In this document: positions 12,181-23,625 of the stretch, piece after piece | Numbering within the stretch: the first letter of the stretch is position 1 | Layout of the letters: every line of letters begins with the position of its first letter | Translations under genes and position numbers: made by a program | Notes under the pieces: model-generated | Databases searched by the model: none | Told to the model about the DNA's origin: nothing | The model's input: the letters and a program-made list of their open reading frames with translations, nothing else | NCBI RefSeq assembly: GCF_030867095.1 | Contig: NC_081824.1 | Span: 144,985,433-145,049,432 of the forward strand | DNA: 64,000 nt | From: Alligator mississippiensis | Taxonomy: Eukaryota > Chordata > Crocodylia > Alligatoridae | Reading direction: 5' to 3'

Positions 12181-12879
12181 CTATGGGGGAATGACTTTGA
12201 AAACTGTCCAGAAGTTGCAGCTGGTGCTGGAGGTGGCAGCCTGCCTTCTCATGGGGTAGATCACCAGGGGCACGTAACTCCTGTGCTCCAGAGTCTGCAC
12301 TGTGTTCTAATGGATTTCCAAGCAAAAATTCAAAGTGCTGGTTTTGACCTATAAGGCCCTAAATGGGTCCAGCATACCTAAGGGGCTGCCTTCTGCTTTA
12401 TGATCCTTCATAATCCCTAAAATCATCCCCACTGTCCTTTGAGCACCTTCAATGCACCAAGCCTGCTTAGCAAAAACATATGGGAAGTTAGTCTCAGCAG
12501 ATGCTCCTTGGCTGTGGACCTCTCTCCACTTTGAGGCCTTCCAGAGTCCAAGCCTGGACGTCTTTCCAAAGGGCTATAAGACCTTTCTACTTGGCAGGTG
12601 TTCAACAAACAAAGCTAGGCTGGGATTTTATTCAGGGAGGTTCACTTTTATGTTGATACTCTCCTTGCTTTTTAAATTGTTTTATTCTCTTCACTGTTTA
12701 TAAGTTATTCAGTTCTCTTATCGTAAGCCACTCTGAGCCTTTCTTGAGAAAGGCAGCATATCAATCAATTAAATAAGGAGCTGAGTGCCAAAATATTCTG
12801 AAAAATGGGTCTTAAATGATTATCTAGCTCTTGTACTGATTTGACCCCAGAATTTTCCCTCTAAGGTGACACTTACATT

Positions 12880-13065
12880 TGTTTGTAGTCCTTTCCAAGC
12901 ATGAAAAAATTATCCTTGCCACATCCGTGTGAAGCACTGTCCCCAGTTTACAGTGTGGAAAACAGAAGTCTCAGGAAGTGAGAAAAAAAGGATTAGGACC
13001 CAAACTATGTGGCCTAAATGCCTATGTTTTACCTATTAGACCATGCTGCTTCCCAGCTGCTATTG
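12880..13065 (-). repeat. MIR-type SINE fragment
   Basis: On the minus strand, a tRNA-like head (gcatggtctaataggt) is followed by tcctaatcc. Then come cttcctgagacttctgtttt and gtaaactggggacagtgctt, close to the MIR consensus order. It is diverged. Confidence 0.5.
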
Positions 13066-14815
13066 CCTTCTTCCTGTGCCGGACATGTATTATGGTGAGT
13101 TTGTGAAGGAGATGACATTGGGGAGGAGTTTTAAGCAAATTTAAATAACATGAAAGATCAAAAGCAAATCTGAGGTATGCAGTTCAGCTTTAAAAACAAC
13201 CAAATGTGTTTTATGTGCTGCTTTAGAGCTCAGGAGAGGCCCATAATTCAGTATGAATTTTTGCCTCCAGCAATCATATGGCCTCTAGTCTGGAGTACAG
13301 GTCACTGGTGAGTCACTGAGAGAGGGCTTAAATTGCAGTTGCCTGCCCAATAGGCTTGAGTTTATAGCACTCTAAATCTCTTAACCTTCACACACAAATA
13401 TTTATCCAGAGATTATATAGCATACTACTATTGGAATCTCGCCCTGGAATATATACCAGCTGCTGCGTTGCATGTAGTGCTCTAGTAGTGTCTCCAAACC
13501 TTGGAAGATTAGTGTTCTACTTGGCAGGATGTGATCAAGCTAATTTTCTTAAATAATGTGGCAAGGATTATATTCCTGGTTGGTTTTACCTGATTTTAGC
13601 TATTACAGAAGGAAAAACTAATCATCTGGATGAGAATCTTTTTTCCGTGTAGACAGAACAGAGATCTAATGGTCCAAGGACAACTAAAATAATCAGAGTG
13701 GAAAAAGTGGTTAAAATGAGGAATGAGAGGCTCTAAACTGAAACGACTGTAGGAGTTAGGAGCCTAAGTCACAGGGTCAGCTTTCTAAAGATACGTACAT
13801 CCAGATAAGCACCTTGGTGCTTTTGAAGATCCCAATAGGTATCTTTCTGCATCTGCAGGCACCTAAATCCTTTGAAAACTTGGCATTTTTGCACTTTTGA
13901 AAACTTTACCTCCAAATGTTCTTTTCTTGAACTGTAATTTCCTTTCTGGAGCTGTCTTTAAAGCTAGTCAATTTATTTACAATCTACAGGCTAGAGAAAC
14001 CAGCAATAACATAATGTTAAGTTAGAGAAATCAAGCCTTCTCATGTTAGCAAATACTAAAAGTTTAAGTTTCAACATTAACATTAATTCTGACAACTTAT
14101 ACCTATGTAGCATTTTTTATTCCTGTTTTCTTTGCCATCTTATTCGTCCTATGACCTCTACCATGCCATATACAGGATATACGAAGTTAACATTACTCTA
14201 GGAACCTTCCATTTGCAAATTTCCTGGCTTTTAAGAACTTTATTTCTCAATTGTAGTGTTGTATTTGATGTATCTATATTTTAAGAGGAGGAAGAGAGCT
14301 AGCCTTCCATATTGCAGCATGAACTAAAATGGCTTTAATACAGCAGTATAAGTATGTTATGCTGCAAGACTCTTTCAGAGCAGTATAAGGAAGTGTACGA
14401 AGATCCAGATTGGTGCAACTTGCATGCTGAGGAGCAGGAAAAAGTGTGGCCTTCTTTAATTTACAAGTTCTTCCTCTCTCTGTCTGTCTCTGCTTGCCTT
14501 CAGGCCTTGTCTACTCCAAAATTATAACTAGCATAGTTACAAAGGGGACTAAGGATGGAAATTTGGTTAAGTCAGTGAGTTTAAGGCTCAGCAGAGTAAC
14601 AACACAGTTGTATCCTAATTTGGGTTTTTACCACGATTTGTTCTCACTTCTGATGAGCAGACCAAATTGTATCATAAATATGTTATAGGAGTCATGCCCC
14701 CACAAACACTGCTGAGAAGGTAAGTTCATTAGTATTTATTGGCTGTTCAGAATAGTGATGGGGCCACAGAAATAGCAAAATGAAACTGTGTAGGAGTTGC
14801 CTTAATAACAGCCTA
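13066..14815. other. Intergenic, nothing recognised
   Basis: Mostly AT-rich unique sequence. No gene, structural RNA or repeat boundary could be supported. Confidence 0.45.
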
Positions 14816-14819
14816 AGTG

Positions 14820-14945
14820 GTTACAGCAAATCACACAAAATGTAGGAGAAAGAAGTTCAAACCCTTCCCTTGCATGAGGAGATGGGAACCCACATTTTCC
14901 ACTTCCTGGGAGAGTGCCCTAACCAACAGGCTATGGCTTTTCTGA
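14820..14945 (-). repeat. tRNA-derived SINE fragment
   Basis: On the minus strand the text reads gttggttagggcactctccc, then gggttcccatctcc. This has the spacing of tRNA-like A and B boxes of a polymerase III SINE. The rest is diverged. Confidence 0.45.
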
Positions 14946-15039
14946 GCTAGCTGCACTCTTCACCCCTCTTGTTGAAGCCGTTCCACTTTGCATGGGCATA
15001 ATTAACTATTTGTTACACTAGAGGTAGAGCACAAAAGCA

Positions 15040-15130
15040 AGCATGAGTGTAACTCAGGCTAATGGTTAGAGTACTCACCTGGGAAGGGGACGACCCTGGT
15101 TCCCAAATCTGCTCCAGTGAACACTTACTT
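15040..15130 (+). repeat. tRNA-derived SINE head
   Basis: Aactcaggctaatggttaga, then gtactcacctgggaagggga and ctggttcccaaatct resemble the A box, anticodon arm and B box of a tRNA-like SINE. It is too diverged to call as a functional tRNA. It faces the SINE at 14820-14945. Confidence 0.45.
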
Positions 15131-16100
15131 ATTTTATATTAAACAAAAAATGGCCAAAATCCATAAATAGTCCTTGGAGCAGTGACTGGAAGCCAGAAGT
15201 CCACACTCCTATGTGAGTGATCTGACAATAGGCTAGAAAACTTTGCTTACTGATTCTCCTTCTACCTCAATGCAAAATGAATTACTCTGTGCACAGTAGA
15301 GCAGCTTCAACAGAAAGAAATGAGAACAACCCTCTTCCAGAATGCCCTACTCATTCTTTATATTTGTTGGCTGTATAGACTGATGTTATGGTGAGGGTGG
15401 GCGATGTGGGTTCCTCTCAGGCAGAGAACGGAGTTGAAACCCCACCCTGGGCCATTACTTTTACTGCTTCACTGATGAATAAAAATAAATGTTTTGTGCA
15501 AAGCCTGATTCATTTAGTTTGCTTCAAGCTAAGCAGGCAACAACACAGAGGTGCACCTATTCCTCTGTAGCCTGATGAGACTTAGTCATAAGCTAGATGC
15601 CAGACTGCTAAGTACTGTCAAGTGTGAGGAGCTTCTTGACATTCCCAGAAGCAAAATTTGTGGCACTTGGAAAATCTGAATGTCAGAAACTTAGGTGCCT
15701 ATAGTGCTTCCAGTAGCAGCTGATTGATTTAGGCATCTGAAGTGGCAGTCAGGCCCTTAAATCTCACCTAAGTCTCTTTGTGAAGCTAGGTGCCGAATGT
15801 TATCTTTGGGCATCAAATCTCTAAAAAATCTGACTTTTAAATCACTTTTGAAAATGGGGATGTTCTATGGAAAGCTAGTGCCATGTAACTAGTATATTGT
15901 ATGTTTATACCCTCACTTATGGTCCACTGACTTCCCCAGGCAGACACGCCTTTCAGCAACTAGGGACATGTTTATACCTTGATGACAGCCTGCCATCTGA
16001 GTCCATAGGCCCAATTCAGACCTGGAAATAGTCTGCTCCAAGCACATCTCTCTACATCTGCTCTCAAGATATCAGTCTCTAGCAAGCCTGAGAGCAGGCA
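15131..16100. other. Intergenic, nothing recognised
   Basis: No supported gene or repeat. The text around 15690-15850 has many t-aggtgcc-type short words but no clear boundaries. Confidence 0.4.
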
Positions 16101-16104
16101 CAAA

Positions 16105-17222
16105 GAATAAGTCAAGGGCAGTCTTTGCTGAACTTCCAGGGCAGGGCAACATGGATTCACCAAGAGGAAGTCATGCCTGATCAATCTGATTTCCTTCTAC
16201 CTTCTACAATGTGGATGGGGGGAGGAGGGAGGGAAGTAGATGCGATATACTTTGACTTTAACAAGACTTTGACAGTCTCCCATGACTTTCTCATTAACAA
16301 GCTAAGGAAATGGCAGAGTAGACAAAAGTGCTGAGTGGCTGGTGAACTCAGACGGGTGGGATGGTGGAGCATCCCATGGGAATGGTGGGTGGCGGGGGGT
16401 TGCAGCCAGCTGGCAAGGGGTGGGTTTGCAGCTGGCGAGGACCAGGGGCATTTGCAGCCTCCCCACTACTGGCCAGAGTGCCCAGCCGAACTGCAACCCC
16501 CCTTCACCCCCCCCCTCCCGGCTGGCTGCAAATCCCACCCCGCTGCTGGCTGGCTGCAAATCCCCCCCTCCCCCTGCTCCCATGGGATGCTCCAGCACCC
16601 CACCAGTCTGAGTTTACCAGCTGCACCTGACAAGTTGGATCATCGTACTGAATGAGTAGTCATCAATGGCTCAATGTTTAGTCAGGAGGCAATATTAAGT
16701 GGAGTTCCCCAGGGGTATGTTCTGGGTCCAGTATCATTCAGTATCTTCATTAACGATCTGGATAATGGGAGTGACTGCATGCATAGCAAATTGGTGGATG
16801 ACAGCAAGTTGGGTGGACTTGCAGACACTCTGGAGGATAGGGCTAGGATCCAGAATGACCTGGCCAGAGTGCAAAAACAGTCCAGAATTAACCAGATGAA
16901 ACTCAAAAAAGGACAAGTACAAAGTCCTGCACTTGGGATAGAATAATTGCATGCTTAAATGCAGACTTGGGAATGACCGGCTAGGTTGCAATCCTGCAGA
17001 GAAGGACCTGGGGGTTATGGTGGACTATAAACTGAATATAAGCCAAAAGTGCGCGCTCGTTGCAAAAAAGGGCCAACATTGTCTTTGGTTATATCAACAG
17101 GAGAGTCGTTTTAAATTGAGGGAAGTGATTTTTCTGCTCTATTCAACACTGGGGAGGTGTCACCTGGAATACTGTGTCCAGTTTAGGTCCCACACTTCAA
17201 GAAGGATGTGGACAGATTGGCT
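16105..17222 (+). mobile_element. CR1 LINE fragment, truncated at both ends
   Basis: The pieces GVPQGYVLGPVSFSIFINDLD near 16700, KLVDDSKLGGLADTLEDRARIQNDL near 16790 (catalytic FADD reads LVDD), and NPAEKDLGVMVDYKLNIS near 16990 identify CR1 reverse transcriptase and its downstream region. Frameshifts and stops are present. It stops inside the HLEYCVQF block without a 3' end. A MITE occupies 16338-16622. Confidence 0.8.
16338..16622. mobile_element. MITE with about 43 bp inverted termini, inside CR1
   Basis: The left end starts gctggtgaactcag and runs through ggagcatcccatggga. The right end is its inverse (agctggtaaactcag, then ggagcatcccatggga) with a few mismatches over about 43 bp. It interrupts CR1 reverse transcriptase just after the KLRKWQ block. 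The interior is G/C-rich with repeated ggctgcaaatccc words. Confidence 0.65.
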
Positions 17223-17229
17223 TTCTTGA

Positions 17230-18867
17230 GTCCCTCAGTGCCAGGACCTGCTACAGCTGAAGTATAGGCAAGGTCTACACACCTTAGCATTTATACTACA
17301 AGTGCCTAAGTGGTGCAACTTTCAAAAGTGCTGAGACCCAGCTGTTTGTGGGGTTGAGTGGGAGCTGTGATCATTTAACACCTTTGCAAATCAGTGTGGG
17401 GTTAAAGAAGAATTAACTGGCCTGTCCTTTTGGGAAAATTTTGAGTTTAAACCTCAACCACTGCTGGAAGTTAAAATTATATATAGATGTGTGTGTGTGT
17501 ATTTAATTTCCACAGGTACCTTCATGTCTTGGCTGCAGCCACAAGCAGCAATACCACAAAGAAAGACTGTTCTTGATTTTAGCCAGGCTAGGAAAACCAT
17601 AATTAGTACTGGAAGGTTCACAAAAATGTTTAATCTGTTTTTAAATATTCGTCACTGATGCCGTTTCATGAAGCGCTTTCCCAAACCTCTTGCCTATTGA
17701 GAGGAGCGGGTACAGTGAACTGGTTACTGGAAAAGGCTTTATGCTCCCCCTGTGCAAAAGTTGTTGCAAGATCATGAGTTTGCAACCCTTCCCTGCCAGC
17801 TTAACATCAGGTTTTGTTCATGGCTGAATAAATTGGCCCATGGTGGTTGGAATTCTGAAAGCAGCCCAGCCAGTCGTGGAATTAAGGTTAGTTGTTTTTC
17901 TGATTGGATATAATTAAAATTGTCCCAATCAGATAAAAACACAGGCCATTTATCAAACAAACAGGATCAGGGAGGGACAACCCATCTGACTGGCCAGTGA
18001 TAGATGATGAAAGAGAAGCATTCACTATTGACTGGGCGTGTAGCATGGTCTCCACACATCTTGAGCAAACCATGGATGCCTATACAGGAGTGCGGAGGCT
18101 ACGTCAAAGCGTTGTAATTACGATGCGTCGAAGCAGGTTCGATTAATTGAGTCTGTTGGAGCATGGCAATTACCACAATCCAGCAGTCTCCTGCATTGGG
18201 TACCACTTTTACACATGCCCCATGTGTGCAGACAGTCTTATTTTGGATTAAGTTTTCCCACTTACCAGTTAATATGTCAGTAAATACAAACTACGTTAAA
18301 ATAGGGCCTTTTTAAGTTCAAATAAGCATCCGCACAAGGACATTAGGGAAGCTGTTGCATTTAGTTTTGTTAGTGTGAATGGATGTTAATACATGGCAAA
18401 GGTGCCAATAATCTGGGATGGGGAGGGGGAGTGTTAATGAAATTGAAGAGTTGGGCATTACACTTCATACTAAAGTGTACACTAATGCAGAAAGCTATTG
18501 GGGTACTTGGGCATTTGAGAGCTTTAAAGATCTAGGCCTAATAATCACCTCATTCACCTATTTTTATAGCTTCTTTAAAGAGTTGCATGGATTACATGTT
18601 TTATTGAATGCAAGATGAAGTGCAGAAACCTCTCCATAGTCACCACAGTTTGCTTTCTAGTAAAAGAATAAAGTGTTCATCACCTTCACTTCATCAAAAG
18701 AGCCCCTCTTCCCCTGGTCTTCTACCCATGGTCTATAAGTGAGGTAATGCCCCCCATGCACCCTTTAGAATAGGGCTTCCCAACTTGTGGCCTGAAAAGG
18801 GTAAGTTTGTGGCCCCAGTTGGCCACCACTCCCCACACTGCTTCAGCTGCAGCAGTAGCCTCCAGGT
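17230..18867. other. Intergenic, nothing recognised
   Basis: Unique-looking sequence with a short GT run near 17490. Near 18771 gggcttcccaacttgtgg resembles a hAT terminus, but its partner was not found. No gene supported. Confidence 0.4.
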
Positions 18868-18868
18868 C

Positions 18869-19967
18869 TAGGGACAGACATTCAAAAAGCTGGAGCCTGA
18901 ATTGATTCATTCTTTACAGGTTAGTCTAACCTGGCTAGGCTGAAGCAGTTTGTAACTGGACAGACATTCTCTCTGGACTGAGGAAATTAAGGCTCATGCC
19001 TGCAGTGGCTCAGGCTAGAAGCCAGGGAGTGCTAGAGCATGCAGCCCTCCCTTCCCTCCCACAGTACTGAGCTGAGGGGGTTGTGGCCAGGCCCTGGCAG
19101 GACCACCTCTGATTAGGGAGGTCTGCCTGCATGTTCCGAGGCTTTTCCCCACTGGCTGCTCTAGGGGTGGGAGCGTTGCCAGACCCCAGGTCCCTGCTAG
19201 CACTCTGAGGCAAGGTGGGGTGTGCAGTGCATACATCTGTTGATAATGTGGAGCTTTTCAATCTCCCTCCCTGCTTCTTTATACTGTCTGCAGCAAACTG
19301 ACAGGCAAGAAAGCCAGCAGGGAGGTGATAAGTGTTTATCACTTCATCAGCAAAACAAAAGCCCCTCTCCATTAATTCAAACTCTTCTTAAACAACTTCC
19401 CAGCTGACCTATTGATTAGCTCCAAAAAGCCCTAAGTGGTCACTGTTCTGTCTGCCTGCCCCAGTGAAATTGGAGACACACACACCTCTTGGCATTAGCT
19501 ACCATACCACATGCCTAGGGTACATGGGGCTGGGGTCTGTGCTGTGGGAGATGGGGGGTGGGAATCTCTGCTTCAGCAGCGAGTAGTGAGGGGAAGGGAG
19601 GGGAGGGGAGAGGGAAGCCAGACAGACCCTGCGTCTGGAGACTCTGCTGGATCTCCAGCTAGGGAGCAGAGGGGAGGGGCCAGCCCTGCTGTGGAGCAGA
19701 GAGCCCCACCCAGCCCAGAGAGCATGTCAGGATGCTGAGGGGAGTCTGGTTTATCTTAAACCAGCAAGGGGTCTTGGACAGACATTACATAAACCAGTTT
19801 GAGCCAAATCAGTTAAGTCTGATAAACGTGGTTCAATGTAGTATCTCAAACCAGTTTCAGCCATTTTCAAATTGGTTGATGTGCACTGAATGTCTGTTCT
19901 GGTACAGGTTTGAGCCAGTTTCTGAACACTTAAACTGGAACTGGTTTATGTGTAATGTCTGTCCCTA
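18869..19967. mobile_element. Block bounded by GGGACAGACATT inverted termini and TA
   Basis: The left edge reads ta-gggacagacatt and the right edge aatgtctgtccc-ta, so a 12 bp perfect inverted pair is flanked by TA, as in Tc1/mariner-type insertions. The same motif recurs inside at 18958-18968 and 19776-19786 (direct). An inverted variant lies near 19890. The block may be several related MITEs. Confidence 0.45.
19774..19965. mobile_element. About 190 bp MITE with 25 bp inverted termini
   Basis: The left end ggacagacattacataaacc continues into agtt. The right end is the inverse of ggacagacattacacataaa followed by ccagtt. The interior repeats aaaccag/ctggttt words. It shares its right end with the larger block. 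Confidence 0.5.
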
Positions 19968-21685
19968 GGCCAGAGGTTCTGGGTTCCCCCTCCCTTTGGC
20001 CCAGGGGTGGGGCAGGGCAGGGCAGGGCAGGGTGGCAAAGCCCGCAGTGCCAGGGAAGCCCATGATGCAGGCTTCTGTCACTGCAGCATAGCAGAGAAGC
20101 CTACATCCAGGGAGGTGAAGGTGAGGTTGGGGCACCTGTGCACAGCACAGCAGTGCCCAATGCAGTAGGATGAGGGTAGGGAGTGCCTGCAGGCCCGGTA
20201 ATGTCGGGGACAAGGAGGGAGTGTCCAAGTGCTCAGTGCAGCAAGGGAGTACCTGGGGAGCCCATGGTCCATTCTGGTGTAGACCCACAGTGTGTGGCCC
20301 TCTCTGGAGCAGCACACAGGGCATGCAGCCCTCAGATGCTAAGCAGTTGGACAGCCCTGCCTTTGAATGTTTGAGATGATTTAGACAAGGCATTTGGAAG
20401 GTAGGAGTCCAAAAAATGGAGTACCTCACACCTTGCTTAAACATGCAAGTTGGTTTTAGAGCAGTGATTCTCAACCAGGGTGCCACAGCACAAAGCCCTT
20501 TCTTACTTTCACATTGAATTACTATCTTGAGTGGTGTAGGTCACTGCCAAGCAGATCAGTTAAAGGCAAGTACTGTAAAAAAAAGGCTACTTCTGTCATC
20601 TTCTGGCCTTTACTGAACATACTCTTCCCTCCCTCTGTTTTAAATAGAATAACCACTACTTCAGAAAGCCCTTAGAAATGGTGCCAGATGCTTTGAGGAG
20701 CTACTGGAACAAGGGGATGAAAAGGAGTTTTGAGATGTTGTCTTTCCCCTGCAAGCCAGCCCCAAATCTTTGATTTGTACGTAGCAAAATTGCCCTCCTC
20801 TGACCCCCTGCCGGTTTTTATTTATGTTTCCCACTATATGCTTTTTGGGCTGGCATTTAGAACAATGCAGCCAATCTCTGGATGAACACTACAGCCTGCT
20901 CCAGAAAGCTCAGTGTTTGGCATGGCAGTGGAGGTGCTGACAATATTTTTTCCTTCTTTACAGTTTTGTCCTTGGATAGTTTGAGCCCTTAATCATTTAG
21001 TCATGTAAGGAGGGTGCTAATAGGTGAAGCAATTTCTCATGTACATTAAACGTGCTCTGACATGCTTCAGGTTCAGGGATCTGCAATATTCTTCCTCCTC
21101 TAAATCTTCCTAAGTAGTGGAAAATCACTCCAGTGCAAAAGGCTTGTGTGCATTAACCTATGTGCTACTTCAGTCCTTAGCATGGACTTACAAGGTGTTT
21201 ACTGCCCTGTAAAAGGTGCTTGGCCTGACCTTGTTAACTACCCCATACCAACTGCCCAGGCTAGATGAAAACTCACCTCTGGGAACTTACCCCTTTTTCA
21301 TTGTGGGTTAAGCTTTGCTACTTTAGTTTCCACATGGTAAGAATGGGTTCACAAGCAGTTATCATCAGGAATCCTGGTTTTTGCTGATAAAAAATTGCAA
21401 ATACTTTGATAAAAAAATTCACAAATTCTCTGATTAAAACCCCTAAATCCATTATTAAAATGAAAGGCCGCTATATATATAGGTACCAGTTGAACACAAT
21501 GTTTTCTTGATGTATTTACAATTTTAAAGCAGTATGGAAGCCTAACAGTGCCTTAATTGCTATAATCAAATTAATTCTAAATACCTATAAATTTTGGTAT
21601 TTGATTTTGGGTTTTTTATAATGGAAAATCAGAGCTCCCCTGGCTCCCTTAGCTCACAGAATGCAGGTCCAGGCCCCTCAATCCC
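19968..21685. other. Intergenic; short gggca repeat and an isolated hAT-like end
   Basis: A ggggcagggcagggcaggg run lies near 20010-20035. A solitary cagtgattctcaaccagggt near 20464 looks like a hAT terminus. No gene is supported. Confidence 0.4.
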
Positions 21686-21860
21686 CAGCCATAGTCCCCT
21701 AGCCCTGCTGGTGCCCCTCACTGCCCCCCACAGCCCCCTGGCCCTGCACATGCCCTTTATTCCCCCCACCCCAGCCCCCTGGTCCTGCTGGTGCCCCTCA
21801 CTCCCTCGCCAACCCCCTGGCCCTGCTGGTGCCCTTTGCCCCTGACCCACAGCCCCCTGC
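21686..21860. repeat. C-rich minisatellite, unit near 40 bp
   Basis: About four to five imperfect copies of agccccctggccctgctggt followed by gcccctcact occur in tandem. Confidence 0.6.
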
Positions 21861-22282
21861 CGCTCCCCAAGACCTGCCGGGAAGGCCCCCAGCTGGTATA
21901 TTCAGTCCTTGCCACAGGAGGCATTTAAGATAAGCAGCTTCTTCCTAGTCAGGGGCATGGGCAGGGGCTGGGGCCAGGGTCAGTGCCTGAAGTAAGCAAC
22001 CTCTCTCTTCAAGGGTAGTGCCTGTCTTATTGAGCCACACTCCCTCTGCATTGCTGTCCTCCTGCCCCCACAGTAGCCTCCCCTCTTGGCTGCTCAGGTC
22101 AGCTTTAACAGACACGGCAGAGGGAGCAGGGTGCTTTGGGCAACATTTAACCTGTGGCTTGGACTTTGCTGACATGTTGGAGATACAGGTTTGAATTCCT
22201 TTTTACATGCAAGGGACCTAGACCGTGGGGTTTCTCAATCCAGACAAATGCACTAAAGCCTGGTCTGGAAAGTAGGTCACAC

Positions 22283-22706
22283 TGGGTGCATCTCCACGTG
22301 CCATAAATTTGAAGGAATAAACTCCAGTGCTTATCGTGCTAGAGTTTATTGCTTCCAGGCATGCTGTTTGAATGTGCGCCTGAGGCTGCAACACGCCGAG
22401 CTGAGTCAGAGCAGCTCCAGCTGGCAGGGGGCAGAGGGGTCAGCCTGCCAGCCTGGAGCTGCTCTCCCTGGCTTGGTGTGCTGCGGAGGGGCTGGCTGGG
22501 ATATGGGGGTGCTCCAGTGTGGGCTTCGCTGGCAGGAGTAAAACACTCCGCAGCAGAAGAGTACTTGTATTTACAAGTACTCTCCTGCTGCAAAGTTTAT
22601 TAGTTTGCTGTGGCCTAATAGGGCTACATTGTGTAGACACTGAGACACTTACTGCTGAGCTAACTGGGTAGCTCCACAGTAAATGTGTCAAGTGGACGTG
22701 CTCACT
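22283..22706. mobile_element. TGTCTACAC-family MITE
   Basis: The left end gggtgcatctccacgtgcca pairs with the inverse of the right end, gtgagcacgtccacttgaca. Cactccgcag and cagcagga words recur inside. No coding potential. Confidence 0.5.
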
Positions 22707-23089
22707 TTCTCCTCCATTCTGTGACTTAGCACAGAGGTACATGTCAGCTCAGGACCTAATATTCACATTTGTGGCCTGAAATGCCATTTCCTCAGCTACC
22801 TGAGCCAAGAAAAAACTATTTACCCATCTAACAGCAGAACAGGGTTCGGGCCTGAGTACTGAGTGCAGCACAGAGCCTTTCTTCTATGCAGCATTTTCTA
22901 TCTCTCTCCAGGGACCCTCTTAACCCCACTCTGCTTTCATGGAGCAGCTCCAAGCCTTCTTTCTCAGGAGATTCTCACAAGAACTCAATGAATTCCTGCC
23001 CTGCCCCTGACTGGCTTTCTTGCATGCATACTGGCCTTTGGCTTCTTTACTATTTCTTCCATCCAGGAAGAGCACACACCAACTGCAGA

Positions 23090-23250
23090 TGCATCCTCAG
23101 CCTGACAAAGGGTTTTTGTACGCAAAAGCTTGCAAAGCAGAATTTTTCCAACTATGTGAGTTGATCTAATAAAAGATATCAGATTTACCCGATAGCCAGA
23201 CAAGGTTCTATGTCCTTAGACCAACACGGCTACAACCTATACTAGCTTAT
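23090..23250. repeat. Dispersed repeat with AGACCAACACGGCTACAACC end
   Basis: The segment runs from gcctgacaaagggtttttgt through aaaagcttgcaaagc, tctaataaaagatatcag and agaccaacacggctacaacc. It is the same family as 31455-31850 and probably 35560-35720. Confidence 0.55.
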
Positions 23251-23479
23251 AGTTTTCACTTGTTTTTTTACTACAGACAAATAATAAGACTAATTATTCT
23301 GTTACAAATAACTCAGAAAGCCTGCGACAGGTCAGAATGCTTTCAAAGCTATGAACTCCTCTTTGAAATCTCTGGATTTATCTTGTGAATCATGCTTGCA
23401 CACCTAACAGTGCTCACATTGCATGGCACCCTTGAAAGGCACCCCAGGGTGTCTCAAGGCATCTCAAGGCTACCTAGCT

Positions 23480-23580
23480 GGGGTCATTTGAGCCCAGTTC
23501 TCTCTCCTGCCAGGGCAGGTGGTCGGACTTGATGATCTGCAAGGTCCCTTCTGGCCCTACTTCTATGAATCTATGAATCA
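23480..23580 (+). mobile_element. CR1 3' end fragment
   Basis: The text ggtggtcggacttgatgatc, then aaggtcccttctggcccta and tctatgaatctatgaat, is the last stretch of a CR1 element. It appears inserted between two halves of a caccccagggt-containing repeat (23425-23470 and 23582-23625). Confidence 0.65.
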
Positions 23581-23625
23581 AAACACCCCAGGGTACTGCA
23601 GCACCCCAGCTGGAAATCACTGCTT

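Larger units (their letters stand above)
9550..12775 (+). mobile_element. L2-like LINE, broken by two DNA transposons
   Basis: Translated pieces match an L2/L3-type LINE rather than CR1. NYQPVSNLPFVEKVIE is near 9730-9780, a corrupted QSGF-CPGYSATTAL block near 9840, and LLILLDLSGAFDAVDHDMLL at about 9937-9990. Past the first insertion come a SPQSSILS remnant of the PQGS block and QYADDTQ (10973-10993), the catalytic box. LDYCNVLYG follows near 11350. Beyond the second insertion come a LQLVLEVAACLLMG remnant and LQSLHCVLMDFQAKIQ. The 3' end is a short atcaatcaattaaataa tail. Many stops make it a fossil. Confidence 0.75.

Noticed and set aside
9837..12703. Several overlapping open frames of 60-144 codons
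   Set aside because: They lie in GC-rich transposon interiors or across broken L2 segments, have low-complexity Pro/Ala-rich content and no conserved domain.
15040..15130. Functional tRNA gene
   Set aside because: A- and B-box-like words are present but the arms do not pair convincingly; fits a tRNA-derived SINE.
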